A DNA stretch of 64,000 bases, taken from contig NZ_CP019427.1 of assembly GCF_009834545.1 (NCBI RefSeq), positions 4,470,001 through 4,534,000 on the forward strand, written 5' to 3'. Of this stretch, positions 47,367 through 56,907 are shown piece by piece. The translations under genes were made by a program, and so were the position numbers. The stretch is from Pseudomonas sp. S04. Its GTDB lineage: Bacteria; Pseudomonadota; Gammaproteobacteria; Pseudomonadales; Pseudomonadaceae. Under the pieces are notes generated by a model, which saw only the letters and a program-made list of their open reading frames with translations, did no database searches and was not told the DNA's origin. Numbering within the stretch: position 1 is the stretch's first letter; the number at the start of each line of letters is the position of its first letter.

Positions 47367-48443
47367 TCAATGCAGGCGCTTGCGGCACATCAATTGCGCC
47401 ATCTTTGCAGTATCCGGCCGCTCGACCAGGCCTTTTTCGGTGATGATGGCATCGATCAAGTCCGCCGGCGTGACGTCGAACACCGGATTGAAAGCCTCGA
47501 CCCCCTCACCGATCCGCTTGCCGCCCACCTCGAGCAACTCACCGGCGTCGCGCTCTTCAAGGACGATGTCCTCGCCGCTGGCCAGGTCCATGTCGATGGT
47601 CGAGCTCGACGCCACCACCATGAAGCGCACGCCGTGGTGCATGGCGTTGACTGCCAACTGGTAGGTGCCGATCTGGCTGGCCACATCGCCATTGGCGGCG
47701 ATCCGATCAGCGCCGACGACCACCCAGGTAATCCCCTTGGTCTTCATGATATGGGCGGCAGCCGCATCGGCGTTGACCGTCACCGGAATGCCTTCGTTGG
47801 CCAGCTCCCAGGTGGTAAGGCGCGAGCCTTGTAGCCAGGGCCGGGTTTCGTCGACATAGACCCGCTCGACCATGCCTTCCAGGAACGCCCCGCGAATCAC
47901 CCCCAGCGCCGTACCGAAGCCGCCCGTGGCCAGCGCACCGGCATTGCCATGGGTGAGGATGGTCTGCGCGTTGCCTTGGTGCTTGCGAATCAGGTCGACG
48001 CCCAACTGGGCGATGGTCAGGTTGGCCTCACGATCACTTTCTTGGATCGCCAGGGCTTCGGTTTCGAGCGCGACCAAGGGCTGGGCGTGGGCCTTGAGCC
48101 GCGCCAGGCGTTCGCGCATACGCCCCAGGGCCCAGGACAAGTTGGCTGCCGTCGGGCGGGACTCGGCCAGCAGGGCGAAATCCTCTTCCAGCGCCGCCTG
48201 CCAGTCGCCACCGGCGGCGATTCGGGCACGCGCGGCCAGCACCATGCCATAGGCGGCGCTAATGCCGATTGCCGGGGCGCCACGGACCACCATCGCACGA
48301 ATGGCTTCCGCCACCTGCGCCGCGCTGGTATGGGCGATCCAGCGCTCCTCGAACGGCAGCAGGCGCTGATCCAGCAGGTACAGGGTGCCGTCTCGCCAAT
48401 CGATGGCCTTCACCTTCTCAGCAGCCAACAGTCGATCGCGCAT
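47367..48443 (-). CDS. mtnA: S-methyl-5-thioribose-1-phosphate isomerase
   Basis: MtnA, 358 residues, aldose-ketose isomerase in methionine salvage, of the eIF2B-related fold. It has [31 protein letters not shown], and [19 protein letters not shown] with the catalytic Asp. The segment that carries the catalytic Cys in B. subtilis MtnA (HCNAG) reads HGNAG here. It is divergent from the amidohydrolase gene with about 108 bases between starts; both handle methylthioadenosine-derived substrates. Confidence 0.94.
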   Translation of the reverse strand: MRDRLLAAEKVKAIDWRDGTLYLLDQRLLPFEERWIAHTSAAQVAEAIRAMVVRGAPAIGISAAYGMVLAARARIAAGGDWQAALEEDFALLAESRPTAANLSWALGRMRERLARLKAHAQPLVALETEALAIQESDREANLTIAQLGVDLIRKHQGNAQTILTHGNAGALATGGFGTALGVIRGAFLEGMVERVYVDETRPWLQGSRLTTWELANEGIPVTVNADAAAAHIMKTKGITWVVVGADRIAANGDVASQIGTYQLAVNAMHHGVRFMVVASSSTIDMDLASGEDIVLEERDAGELLEVGGKRIGEGVEAFNPVFDVTPADLIDAIITEKGLVERPDTAKMAQLMCRKRLH

Positions 48444-48551
48444 CCCTCACCCCGTACTCATGAACAAAAGCCGTCGATTATAGCGATCCCCCCGCGAAGA
48501 CGCTCGGGTATACTTCGCCATCCTTTACAAAAGCACTGGACCGAATCCTCG

Positions 48552-49883
48552 ATGCCGACCCCCGTTGCCGCTCTCGACCTCCTCTTGCTGCCGACCTGGC
48601 TGGTGCCTGTCGAGCCGGCGGGCGTGGTGCTCAAGGAGCATGGCCTGGGGATCCGCGACGGGCGAATTGCCTTCATCGGTCCGCGCAGCGCTGCACTCAA
48701 ACTCGCGGCCCATGAGGTCCGGGAGTTGCCAGGCATGCTGCTCAGCCCCGGGCTGATCAACGCCCATGGGCATGCGGCAATGACCCTGTTCCGCGGCCTG
48801 GCCGACGACTTGCCGCTGATGACCTGGCTCGAACAGCACATCTGGCCGGCCGAGGCCAAGTGGGTTGATGAGGCCTTTGTACGCGACGGCACCGACCTGG
48901 CCATCGCCGAACAGATCAAAGGTGGCATCACCTGCTTCTCGGACATGTACTTCTTCCCCAAAGTTGCCAGTGAGCGTGTCCATAACAGCGGCATACGGGC
49001 ACAGATCGCGATTCCGATCCTCGACTTCCCGATTCCCGGCGCCAGCAGTGCCGATGAGGCGATCCGCCAGGGCATCGAACTGTTCGGCGACCTCAAGCAC
49101 CATCCACGCCTCAAAATCGCCTTCGGTCCCCATGCACCCTACACCGTTGGCGATGAAAACCTGGAGAAAGTCCGGGTCATCGCCGAGGAATTGGACGCCG
49201 CCATTCACATGCACGTCCACGAAACCGCAATCGAGGTGCACCAGGCGCTGGAAAAGCACGGCGAGCGGCCATTGGCCCGCCTGGCACGCCTGGGCCTGCT
49301 GGGGCCACGCTTCCAGGCGGTGCACATGACCCAGATCAGCGAAGACGACCTGGCATTGCTGGTAGAAAGCAACAGCAGCGTGATTCATTGCCCGGAATCG
49401 AACCTGAAACTGGCCAGCGGCTTCTGCCCGGTGGAGCGCTTGTGGCAAGCCGGGGTCAATGTGGCGATCGGCACCGATGGCGCCGCCAGCAACAACGACC
49501 TGGACCTGCTGGGCGAAACCCGTACCGCCGCCCTGCTGGCCAAAGCCGTTGCCGGATCCGCCAGCGCCCTGGACGCCCATCGCGCCCTGCGCATGGCGAC
49601 CCTCAACGGCGCCCGTGCCCTGGGCCTGGAACAGCAGATTGGCTCGCTGGAGGTCGGCAAGTTTGCCGACCTCGTGGCCTTCGACCTGTCCGGCCTGGCC
49701 CAGCAACCGGTCTACGACCCAGTCTCGCAACTGATCTATGCCACCGGCCGGGACTGCGTGAAACACCTTTGGGTCGGCGGCAAGCAATTGCTCGACGACC
49801 GGCGCCTGACGCGCCTCGATGAACAACAGCTGTGCGCCACGGCCAACGCCTGGGGCCAACGCATCAGCGGCCACACCGAATAG
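48552..49883 (+). CDS. mtaD: TRZ/ATZ-family amidohydrolase, methylthioadenosine deaminase candidate
   Basis: Metal-dependent cytoplasmic deaminase of 443 residues. It has the zinc-binding HGHAAMT, a central [19 protein letters not shown], and the [13 protein letters not shown] active-site Asp. The position beside mtnA matches the P. aeruginosa enzyme that deaminates methylthioadenosine to methylthioinosine, the alternative salvage route. The ATG at 48552 gives the family N-terminus; the frame is open far upstream but that part is antisense to mtnA. No strong ribosome site is seen. Confidence 0.88.
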   Translation: MPTPVAALDLLLLPTWLVPVEPAGVVLKEHGLGIRDGRIAFIGPRSAALKLAAHEVRELPGMLLSPGLINAHGHAAMTLFRGLADDLPLMTWLEQHIWPAEAKWVDEAFVRDGTDLAIAEQIKGGITCFSDMYFFPKVASERVHNSGIRAQIAIPILDFPIPGASSADEAIRQGIELFGDLKHHPRLKIAFGPHAPYTVGDENLEKVRVIAEELDAAIHMHVHETAIEVHQALEKHGERPLARLARLGLLGPRFQAVHMTQISEDDLALLVESNSSVIHCPESNLKLASGFCPVERLWQAGVNVAIGTDGAASNNDLDLLGETRTAALLAKAVAGSASALDAHRALRMATLNGARALGLEQQIGSLEVGKFADLVAFDLSGLAQQPVYDPVSQLIYATGRDCVKHLWVGGKQLLDDRRLTRLDEQQLCATANAWGQRISGHTE

Positions 49884-49890
49884 AACGACC

Positions 49891-49910
49891 CCTTGAGCTG
49901 AACCTCAAGG
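49891..49910 (+). other. Hairpin in the ubiG leader
   Basis: CCTTGAG-CTGAAC-CTCAAGG, a 7-bp perfect stem, 7 bases after the mtaD stop and 36 bases before ubiG. No T-run follows, so it is at best a weak terminator or processing site. Confidence 0.4.
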
Positions 49911-49946
49911 CTGACAGCAAAATATTTCAGATTCAGAGGATTACCC

Positions 49947-50645
49947 ATGAGCAACGTCGACCACGCTGAAATCGCCAAATTCGAGGCCCTGGCCCATCGC
50001 TGGTGGGATCGCGAAAGCGAGTTCAAGCCCCTCCACGACATCAACCCACTGCGCGTCAACTGGATTGACGAACGCGTCAAACTGGCGGGCAAGAAGGTCC
50101 TGGACGTCGGCTGTGGCGGCGGCATCCTCAGCGAATCCATGGCACAGCGCGGCGCCACCGTGATGGGCATCGACATGGGTGAAGCGCCCCTGGCAGTTGC
50201 CCAGTTGCATCAACTGGAGTCGGGCGTGAGCGTGGAATACCGGCAGATCACCGCCGAAGCCCTGGCCGAAGAAATGCCCGAGCAGTTCGACGTGGTCACC
50301 TGCCTGGAAATGCTCGAGCACGTGCCCGACCCCTCGTCGGTGATCCGCGCCTGCTTCCGTATGGTCAAGCCCGGCGGCCAGGTGTTCTTCTCCACCATCA
50401 ACCGCAACCCGAAGGCCTACCTGTTCGCCATCGTCGGCGCGGAATACATCATGAAGCTGCTGCCACGCGGCACCCACGACTTCAAGAAATTCATCCGCCC
50501 TTCCGAACTGGGCGCCTGGAGCCGTGCAGCCGGCCTGACCGTCAAGGACATCATCGGCCTGACCTACAACCCGCTGACCAAGCACTACAAGCTGGCCAGC
50601 GACGTTGACGTCAACTACATGATCCAGACCCTGCGCGAGGAGTAA
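49947..50645 (+). CDS. ubiG: Ubiquinone biosynthesis O-methyltransferase
   Basis: UbiG, 232 residues, performs both O-methylations of ubiquinone synthesis on the inner face of the membrane. It has [20 protein letters not shown] at the N-terminus, the SAM motif [10 protein letters not shown], and [21 protein letters not shown] site precedes the start. It is followed after 4 bases by mupP. Confidence 0.96.
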   Translation: MSNVDHAEIAKFEALAHRWWDRESEFKPLHDINPLRVNWIDERVKLAGKKVLDVGCGGGILSESMAQRGATVMGIDMGEAPLAVAQLHQLESGVSVEYRQITAEALAEEMPEQFDVVTCLEMLEHVPDPSSVIRACFRMVKPGGQVFFSTINRNPKAYLFAIVGAEYIMKLLPRGTHDFKKFIRPSELGAWSRAAGLTVKDIIGLTYNPLTKHYKLASDVDVNYMIQTLREE

Positions 50646-50649
50646 GCCC

Positions 50650-51321
50650 ATGGCAATCAGAGCAGTTCTCTTCGACATGGACGGCACCCTGCTCGACACC
50701 GCGCCGGACTTCATCGCCATCTGCCAGGACATGCTGGCCGAGCGCGGGCTGCCAGCGATCCCGGACAAACGCATCCGCGACGAGATTTCCGGCGGGGCCA
50801 AGGCCATGGTCGCCGCGACCTTCATGCTGGACCCGCAGGCGCCAGGCTTCGAGGAACTACGCCTGGAGTTCCTCGAGCGCTACCTCAAGGGCTGCGCGGT
50901 CCACAGCAAACTGTTCGACGGTATGGCTGAACTGCTGGCCGACATCGAGAAGGCCAATCTGATCTGGGGCGTAGTGACCAACAAGCCGCTGCGTTTTGCC
51001 GAGCCGATCATGCAACAACTGGGGCTGGCCGAGCGCTCGGCCCTACTGATCTGCCCGGATCACGTAAAGAACAGCAAGCCAGACCCGGAACCGCTGATCC
51101 TCGCGTGCAAGATGCTCGACCTCGACCCGGCCAGCGTCCTGTTCGTCGGCGACGACCTGCGCGACATCGAGTCCGGACGCGATGCCGGCACCCGCACCGC
51201 CGCGGTCACCTACGGCTACATTCACCCAGACGACAACCCGCGGCACTGGGGTGCGGACGTGGTTGTGGATCATCCGCTGGAGTTGCGCAAGGTGCTCGAT
51301 AGCGCGTTGTGCAGTTGCTAA
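50650..51321 (+). CDS. mupP: N-acetylmuramic acid 6-phosphate phosphatase MupP
   Basis: HAD-family phosphatase of 223 residues. Motif I is [10 protein letters not shown], motif II VVTNKP, the Lys in [10 protein letters not shown], and motif [17 protein letters not shown]. The family resembles phosphoglycolate phosphatases (Gph), but in Pseudomonas the gene after ubiG is MupP, which dephosphorylates MurNAc-6-phosphate in the cell-wall recycling path that bypasses de novo synthesis. The assignment rests on this conserved neighbourhood. Confidence 0.88.
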   Translation: MAIRAVLFDMDGTLLDTAPDFIAICQDMLAERGLPAIPDKRIRDEISGGAKAMVAATFMLDPQAPGFEELRLEFLERYLKGCAVHSKLFDGMAELLADIEKANLIWGVVTNKPLRFAEPIMQQLGLAERSALLICPDHVKNSKPDPEPLILACKMLDLDPASVLFVGDDLRDIESGRDAGTRTAAVTYGYIHPDDNPRHWGADVVVDHPLELRKVLDSALCSC

Positions 51322-51339
51322 GCAGTCACGCACCACATC

Positions 51340-51363
51340 TGTGGGAGCGCGCCTGCTGGCGAT
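51340..51363 (+). repeat. Single REP sequence between mupP and yciK
   Basis: TGTGGGAGCGCGCCTGCTGG(CGAT) fits the P. fluorescens REP consensus. No inverted partner is evident within the 104-base gap. Confidence 0.7.
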
Positions 51364-51425
51364 AGCCGCACCGGCGCCCCCGCTGGGATTGCGCCTGACC
51401 TGAAGAATTTTTGTAGAGGTTTTTT

Positions 51426-52166
51426 ATGTTTGATTACTCCGCTCGTCCTGAATTGCTCAAGGACCGGGTCATCCTGGTCACCGGTGCCGGCCGCGGGATC
51501 GGTGCAGCCGCCGCGAAAACCTACGCAGCTCACGGCGCCACCGTGCTGTTGCTGGGCAAGACCGAAGCCAACCTGACCCAGGTCTACGACGAAATCGAAG
51601 CTGCGGGCCACCCTCAACCGGCGGTAATCCCGTTCAACCTGGAAACCGCTTTGCCGCACCAGTACGACGAGTTGGCGGCAATGATCGAGACTGAGTTCGG
51701 GCACCTTGACGGCCTGCTGCACAACGCCTCGATCATTGGTCCACGCACGCCGATCGAGCAACTGTCCGGCGAAAACTTCATGCGCGTGATGCAAGTCAAC
51801 GTCAACGCCATGTTCATGCTCACCAGCACCCTGCTACCCCTGCTCAAGCTGTCCAAGGACGCCTCGGTGATCTTCACCTCCAGCAGCGTGGGTCGCAAGG
51901 GCCGTGCCTATTGGGGTGCTTATGGCGTATCGAAGTTCGCCACCGAGGGCTTGATGCAGACCCTGGCCGATGAAGTCGACACCGTCGCACCGATCCGCTC
52001 CAACAGCATCAACCCGGGCGCCACCCGCACCAGCATGCGTGCCCAGGCCTACCCCGGGGAAAACCCGAACAACAACCCGACCCCGGAAGAGATCATGCCG
52101 GTCTACCTGTACTTGATGGGGCCGGACAGCAGCGGCATCAACGGCCAGGCGTTCGACGCCCAGTAA
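51426..52166 (+). CDS. YciK-like SDR oxidoreductase
   Basis: Classical short-chain dehydrogenase of 246 residues. It has the cofactor motif TGAGRGIGAAAA, the NNAG-type LLHNASIIGPRTPI, catalytic Ser in TSSSVGRKG, and YGVSK. The C-terminal NPGATRTSMRAQAYPGENPN segment is the hallmark of the YciK group. Conserved downstream of ubiG-mupP in Pseudomonas. The substrate is not known. AGAGG precedes the start. Confidence 0.9.
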   Translation: MFDYSARPELLKDRVILVTGAGRGIGAAAAKTYAAHGATVLLLGKTEANLTQVYDEIEAAGHPQPAVIPFNLETALPHQYDELAAMIETEFGHLDGLLHNASIIGPRTPIEQLSGENFMRVMQVNVNAMFMLTSTLLPLLKLSKDASVIFTSSSVGRKGRAYWGAYGVSKFATEGLMQTLADEVDTVAPIRSNSINPGATRTSMRAQAYPGENPNNNPTPEEIMPVYLYLMGPDSSGINGQAFDAQ

Positions 52167-52414
52167 GCTCGCCCCAAGCATGTCGCGACGGCTTCCCGCC
52201 GCGGCATGAGCCAGGCGGTGCCACTATTCTGCTATGCTTAGTCAAACAACCGTCATATTGCTCGCAGGCATACCCCGCTGGGTGCCCCAAGCATCTGATT
52301 GCAATCGGCTTTTCCAGAAAATGAACCGATGGCACGCATTTCGCTCTAAATCTGCACCAAACACGCTGTAACCCAGCTTGTCAGACAGCATTCCTGCTTG
52401 GGGGCGCACGCCAT

Positions 52415-53341
52415 ATGAAATCTCCGACCCAGACCCACGCAATTGATTTTGATAGCGCCAAATTGCAACGCCTGGGTTTTGGCCAGATCCCGCCCCTTGT
52501 GGAACGCCCTGCGAGCCTGAGCCAGTTGCGCCAGCAAATGGGCCTGCAATTGCAAACCAGCCTGGAACCGCAACGCATCCTCGGCCTGTTTTTTCGCGAA
52601 GTTCAGCGCCTGGTTCCGCTGGACGCCCTGCACTATCGGCACGAGTCCAGCGAATTGCGCCTGGAGCTCGGCCAGCGCGGCCATCACTCGGTGAGCTACA
52701 GCCTCAGCCATCAGGGTGAACACCTGGGTGAACTGGTGTTCCGGCGCAATCAACGTTTCAGCGAGCAGGAGCAGGCCAACCTCGAAGCCCTGCTGGTGCC
52801 CTTGTTGTTCCCCATGCGCAACGCCCTGCTGTATCGAGCGGCGACTCAAAGCGCACTGCGTGACCCCCTGACCGGTACCGGTAACCGTATCGCCATGGAT
52901 CAGACCCTGGAACGGGAAATCCACATGGCCCGACGTCACCAGCAGCCTTTGTCCCTGCTGATGCTGGATATCGACCATTTCAAGCGCGTCAATGACAGCC
53001 ACGGCCACGCTGCTGGCGACCAGGTGCTCAAGGCCGTCGCCACGTCGATCAAGAACCAACTGCGCAACGTCGACATGGTGTTTCGTTTCGGTGGCGAGGA
53101 GTTTTTGATCCTGCTGTCCAATACCAGCCGCGAAGCTGCGGCCATGGTCGGTGAACGCCTGCGATACAGCGCACAGGTGGAGGATTATCGGGTTGAGGGC
53201 AAGCTGATCGAGCTGACCGTCAGCCTCGGCTGCTCGACCCTGCTCCCCGCAGAATCGGCCGAAAGCCTGCTGCGCCGCGCTGACAGCGCGCTGTACGTGG
53301 CCAAGCGCGAGGGGCGTAATCGCCTAGCGATGGCGGGATAA
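52415..53341 (+). CDS. GGDEF diguanylate cyclase
   Basis: Soluble diguanylate cyclase of 308 residues. Residues about 35-140 form a GAF-like sensory region without membrane segments. The GGDEF domain follows: DPLTGTGNR, MLDIDHFKRVNDSHGH, the active-site GGEEF (226-230), and an RxxD inhibitory site (RNVD, 217-220) at the standard 5-residue spacing. Synthesis of cyclic-di-GMP with product inhibition is therefore expected. It is followed by a strong palindrome and a convergent TenA-like gene. Confidence 0.92.
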   Translation: MKSPTQTHAIDFDSAKLQRLGFGQIPPLVERPASLSQLRQQMGLQLQTSLEPQRILGLFFREVQRLVPLDALHYRHESSELRLELGQRGHHSVSYSLSHQGEHLGELVFRRNQRFSEQEQANLEALLVPLLFPMRNALLYRAATQSALRDPLTGTGNRIAMDQTLEREIHMARRHQQPLSLLMLDIDHFKRVNDSHGHAAGDQVLKAVATSIKNQLRNVDMVFRFGGEEFLILLSNTSREAAAMVGERLRYSAQVEDYRVEGKLIELTVSLGCSTLLPAESAESLLRRADSALYVAKREGRNRLAMAG

Positions 53342-53342
53342 T

Positions 53343-53373
53343 CCCCCGACACCCTGCTTGAGAATGTCGGGGG
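53343..53373. terminator. Bidirectional terminator-like hairpin
   Basis: CCCCCGACA and TGTCGGGGG, a 9-bp perfect stem with 13-base loop, 2 bases after the cyclase stop and between convergent genes. No T-run is present. Confidence 0.55.
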
Positions 53374-53424
53374 TCGCTGCGCAACCCAACGCAGGCTGCG
53401 CCAGCTGCTGCAGGAGCCGCGCCG

Positions 53425-54219
53425 TCAGCCTTCTGCCATCGCCATTCGCCCACGGACTACGCTGGGCTTGTGGACGTACTCCAGTTGCAGGCAGCGCTCC
53501 AGGAACAGGTACATATAGTCGTAGCTTTTGCACACGGCTAGGCGCAGCTCTTCCTGCAGCGACTTGCTGGGGTTTTGGCCAGCGAGCGTGCAGATGATCT
53601 CCAGCGCCTCCCAAGGATGAGCATCATCGTACTGCGCGTGCATTTTCAGCCATTTCATGGCGCGTTTGCGTTCCTCATCGGCAAATGACGCCGCATAGAT
53701 CCCGTTGGAACAGACCAGCGCCGCCCACTCCCCCGTCGCTCCCTCGATCGCATAGTTGGTGGCGGCGATGGCCACGATCAACGAGTCGGACGAACTGGTA
53801 TGCCAGCACCAATGACTCAGCGCATGCAACTCGGGCGCCACTTGTTGCGCCTGCAAATCTTCCAGACTCACGCCATGGGCACGACTCCAGTGCAGCCAAT
53901 AGTCGGCATGATTGAGTTCTACCCGGATATTGCGCATCAACCAGCGGCGTGCCATGTCTTCGCCCGGGTGCCGGGCAAAGCGGGTCTTGGTCAGGTTCTG
54001 CGCCATATACAGCGCAAATTGTTCCACCACCGGCCAGCCACCAATCAAGTATTGGCGCATGGTCCTGGCGCTGAGTTGGTTGTCGCGCATACGCAGGTAA
54101 AGTTCATGTTCGACAACCCGACGCTTGCTCTCGCTGCACGCCTGAATCAATTGCTGAGCCCAGGCAGGATAACTAGCAGCTTCCATAAGCGGGCCGGTTC
54201 TGTTGAATGTATCGATCAC
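53425..54219 (-). CDS. TenA/haem-oxygenase-fold family protein
   Basis: A 264-residue all-helical protein of the TenA/PqqC superfamily, often labelled TenA-family regulator or iron-containing redox enzyme. Possible metal or substrate ligands are in EHELYLRMRDNQ, VELNHADYWLHW, AIEGATGEWAALV and HAQYDDAHPWEALEII. The reaction is not known. The GTG at 54219 is chosen because GGAG lies 7 bases upstream; a frame open to 54465 overlaps the next gene. It lies 46 bases downstream of the GGDEF-EAL gene on the same strand, so the two may be co-transcribed. Confidence 0.75.
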   Translation of the reverse strand: MIDTFNRTGPLMEAASYPAWAQQLIQACSESKRRVVEHELYLRMRDNQLSARTMRQYLIGGWPVVEQFALYMAQNLTKTRFARHPGEDMARRWLMRNIRVELNHADYWLHWSRAHGVSLEDLQAQQVAPELHALSHWCWHTSSSDSLIVAIAATNYAIEGATGEWAALVCSNGIYAASFADEERKRAMKWLKMHAQYDDAHPWEALEIICTLAGQNPSKSLQEELRLAVCKSYDYMYLFLERCLQLEYVHKPSVVRGRMAMAEG

Positions 54220-54265
54220 TGTCGCACTCCTTTTGATTGTGATGGTTAGGGATCGACAGACAACT

Positions 54266-56725
54266 TCAACGGAACGTACCGGGCGCCTTGAACAACAATG
54301 GCCGAGGTCGACTCGGCCGACAGAGCAGGCTGTCAGTGGTAAACAACTGCGGACGTTCAATGTTGTAACCCTGCGCATAATCCACGCCGATTTCCAGCAA
54401 GGCCTGCTCGATCTGCGGGGTTTCAACAAATTCGGCAATCGTGCGCTTACCCATGACATGACCAATGTGGTTGATCACTTCGACCATTGCGCGGTTAATC
54501 GGGTCGTCCAGCATATCCCTGACGAAACTTCCGTCGATCTTTAGAAAGTCTACAGGTAAGTGTTTCAGATACGCGAACGATGACATTCCGGCACAAAAAT
54601 CATCTAGAGAAAAGTAGCAACCCAAGCCTTTGAGTTCATTAATAAATTTAATTGCACTGGATAAATTTGAAATTGCACTGGTTTCAGTAATTTCAAAACA
54701 AATCATTTCAGGCGGAATACCGTGAATAACAAACTGCTGACGCAAGAAGATTAAAAATTCATCATCACCAATAGTAATGCCTGACAGATTAATCGCACAC
54801 ATCGCCATCGGCCCTTCATGTTGTCGGGCCATACACTGGGCAATTATCTTGAATACATTCTCGACCACCCAGCGATCCAGAGAAGTCATCAAGCCATAAC
54901 GTTCGGCGGCGGGAATAAAAGAACTGGGCAATATCATTCGCCCGGCTTCGTCATGCAGTCGTAGAAGAATTTCGACATGCCCACCGCCTGTATCGACGTG
55001 CCCCAAGGTGGCGATTTCCTGGGAGTACAAACAGAAGCGATTTTCTTCAAGGGCCATGTGCAAGCGCTGCACCCAAGCCATTTCGCCAAAGCGCAGCGAC
55101 AACTCGGAATCGTCGACATGGTACAGCTGCACGCGGTTACGGCCCTTCTCCTTGGCCATGTAGCACGCCATGTCCGCCGCCCGCAGCAAGGCTTCCAGGG
55201 TCGCCGGATTCTGCGCGACGTGCACCAGGCCGATACTGACAGTGGTCACGAATGGCCGGCCTTTCCAGACAAAATGCAGGTTTTGCACGGTCTGGCGCAG
55301 GGTCTCGGCGATTTTCTCCGAGGACTCCGGCGAGCAGTTCTCCAGGAGAATGCCGAACTCGTCCCCCCCCAGCCGAGCCAGGGTGTCACCCTCGCGCAAG
55401 CCCGACTGCAGCAAGGCACAGATGTGTCGCAGCAACTCATCGCCGGCAGCATGCCCACAGGTGTCATTGACCAGCTTGAATTGATCGAGGTCGAGGAACA
55501 TCAGCGCATGTCGCCCAGGTTGGCGTGTCAGGTTATGCAGCGCCTGCTCCAGGCGAAATTCGAATTCGCGACGGTTGGCCAGGCCGGTCAAGGCGTCGTG
55601 GGTCGCCTGCCAGGAAAGGTTGGCGATGTATTGCCGCTCCTGGGTCATGTCATGCAACACCAGCACCGTGCCACTGACCTTGCCGGCCGTGTGAATCGGC
55701 GACCCGACCAGGGTCACCGACACCGTACTGCCGTCCAGACGCTGGATCAGCTTGGCGTGTTCGCTGCTGCCACTGAGCTGACCGCTGAGAATGTGCTCGA
55801 TCAGGGTGAAGCCGTCGGCCTGGGCGTTCTCATCCAGCAGATTGAATAACTCCGCCAGCGGCAGGCCGACGGCCTGTCCAGCCTTCCAGTGGGTCAGTGC
55901 TTCGGCCGCCGGGTTCATGTAAGCAATGGCGCCCTCGACATCGGTGGTGATCACGGCGTCGCCAATCGACTGCAAGGTAATTTGCGCGCGCTCTTTTTCC
56001 AGCTGCAAGGCATCGGCAAAAGCGTGGCGCTGCGCGAGCAATTTGTGGGTCCGCAGCAAGGCCAGGACAATCAGACCGAGCGCGGTTGCCAGGTTGGTGT
56101 ACAGCAACCAGCGCAAAATCACCCGCGAGCCCTCGCCCAGCGCATCGCTGAAGGCCTTGGCGGCGGGGGTTACACCTTCATTGATGGCAAATATCCGCGC
56201 TTTCCACCGCGCCATGTCCGCTTCGGTGGCCTGGTTGCGGCTGATGCGCTCGTGCATGTCCCGGGCAACAGTGTCCAGCTGGACCAGATACGCATCACCC
56301 TCAATCCAACGATCGATAGCGATTTGCAGATAGCTGAAATGGCGAAAATTCAAGTACAGCCAGATCAGGCTCGGTACGTCGTCCGGGTGATTACCCCCCT
56401 TGAGAATGCCTAGTCGGGCCGCCTCCAGGTCCGGCGGCTCGCGGTCCAGTGCAACCCGCAGTTCATGGCCACCTTCCGGCACCGTCATGGCCTGCTGGTA
56501 TTTTCGAAAGATAGATTCGTCGCGGTTGTCAGCGTAGAGATTGAGGTAGTAGATCGCGTCTTTCTGGCTCTTGGACCACAGGCTCTCGCCGGCCACATAG
56601 CCGCGAACCGCCGACAGCGTATAGAGGCTGACACCACCGAGCAGGGCCTGAAATAGGACGACGGCAATAAACGGCCAGACGATGCCCAGCAGCCGAGGTG
56701 TCCCGAGCGTCCTTTTTTGCTTCAT
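54266..56725 (-). CDS. Membrane PAS-GGDEF-EAL cyclic-di-GMP protein
   Basis: An 819-residue inner-membrane protein. Two membrane helices (about 12-34 and 203-226) enclose a periplasmic sensory region; a PAS domain follows (about 245-365), then GGDEF (453-457, intact, with inhibitory site REGD at 444-447) and EAL. The EAL motif is EIL (585-587), keeping the catalytic Glu; NLSG (646), EITE (678), DDF (708) and KID (729) are all present, so phosphodiesterase activity is plausible. The layout resembles P. aeruginosa RbdA. ATG at 56725 with AAGGGA 5 bases upstream. It could make or degrade cyclic-di-GMP depending on the signal. Confidence 0.92.
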   Translation of the reverse strand: MKQKRTLGTPRLLGIVWPFIAVVLFQALLGGVSLYTLSAVRGYVAGESLWSKSQKDAIYYLNLYADNRDESIFRKYQQAMTVPEGGHELRVALDREPPDLEAARLGILKGGNHPDDVPSLIWLYLNFRHFSYLQIAIDRWIEGDAYLVQLDTVARDMHERISRNQATEADMARWKARIFAINEGVTPAAKAFSDALGEGSRVILRWLLYTNLATALGLIVLALLRTHKLLAQRHAFADALQLEKERAQITLQSIGDAVITTDVEGAIAYMNPAAEALTHWKAGQAVGLPLAELFNLLDENAQADGFTLIEHILSGQLSGSSEHAKLIQRLDGSTVSVTLVGSPIHTAGKVSGTVLVLHDMTQERQYIANLSWQATHDALTGLANRREFEFRLEQALHNLTRQPGRHALMFLDLDQFKLVNDTCGHAAGDELLRHICALLQSGLREGDTLARLGGDEFGILLENCSPESSEKIAETLRQTVQNLHFVWKGRPFVTTVSIGLVHVAQNPATLEALLRAADMACYMAKEKGRNRVQLYHVDDSELSLRFGEMAWVQRLHMALEENRFCLYSQEIATLGHVDTGGGHVEILLRLHDEAGRMILPSSFIPAAERYGLMTSLDRWVVENVFKIIAQCMARQHEGPMAMCAINLSGITIGDDEFLIFLRQQFVIHGIPPEMICFEITETSAISNLSSAIKFINELKGLGCYFSLDDFCAGMSSFAYLKHLPVDFLKIDGSFVRDMLDDPINRAMVEVINHIGHVMGKRTIAEFVETPQIEQALLEIGVDYAQGYNIERPQLFTTDSLLCRPSRPRPLLFKAPGTFR

Positions 56726-56907
56726 GAGGTCCCTTGCGTTAACGCTGCTTGATCGACGTGCAGCCGAAATCGTTACAGCTAGCCTAGGAGGCGATCTCAC
56801 TCCCGGCAAGCCGCGACATTTTTAATGCCCATACGTGATGAAGCAGTTTGCCGATGACGTCAGCCCCAATGCATTGAAAAAGGTCTGGAAGTGAGCACCG
56901 ATCGCCG

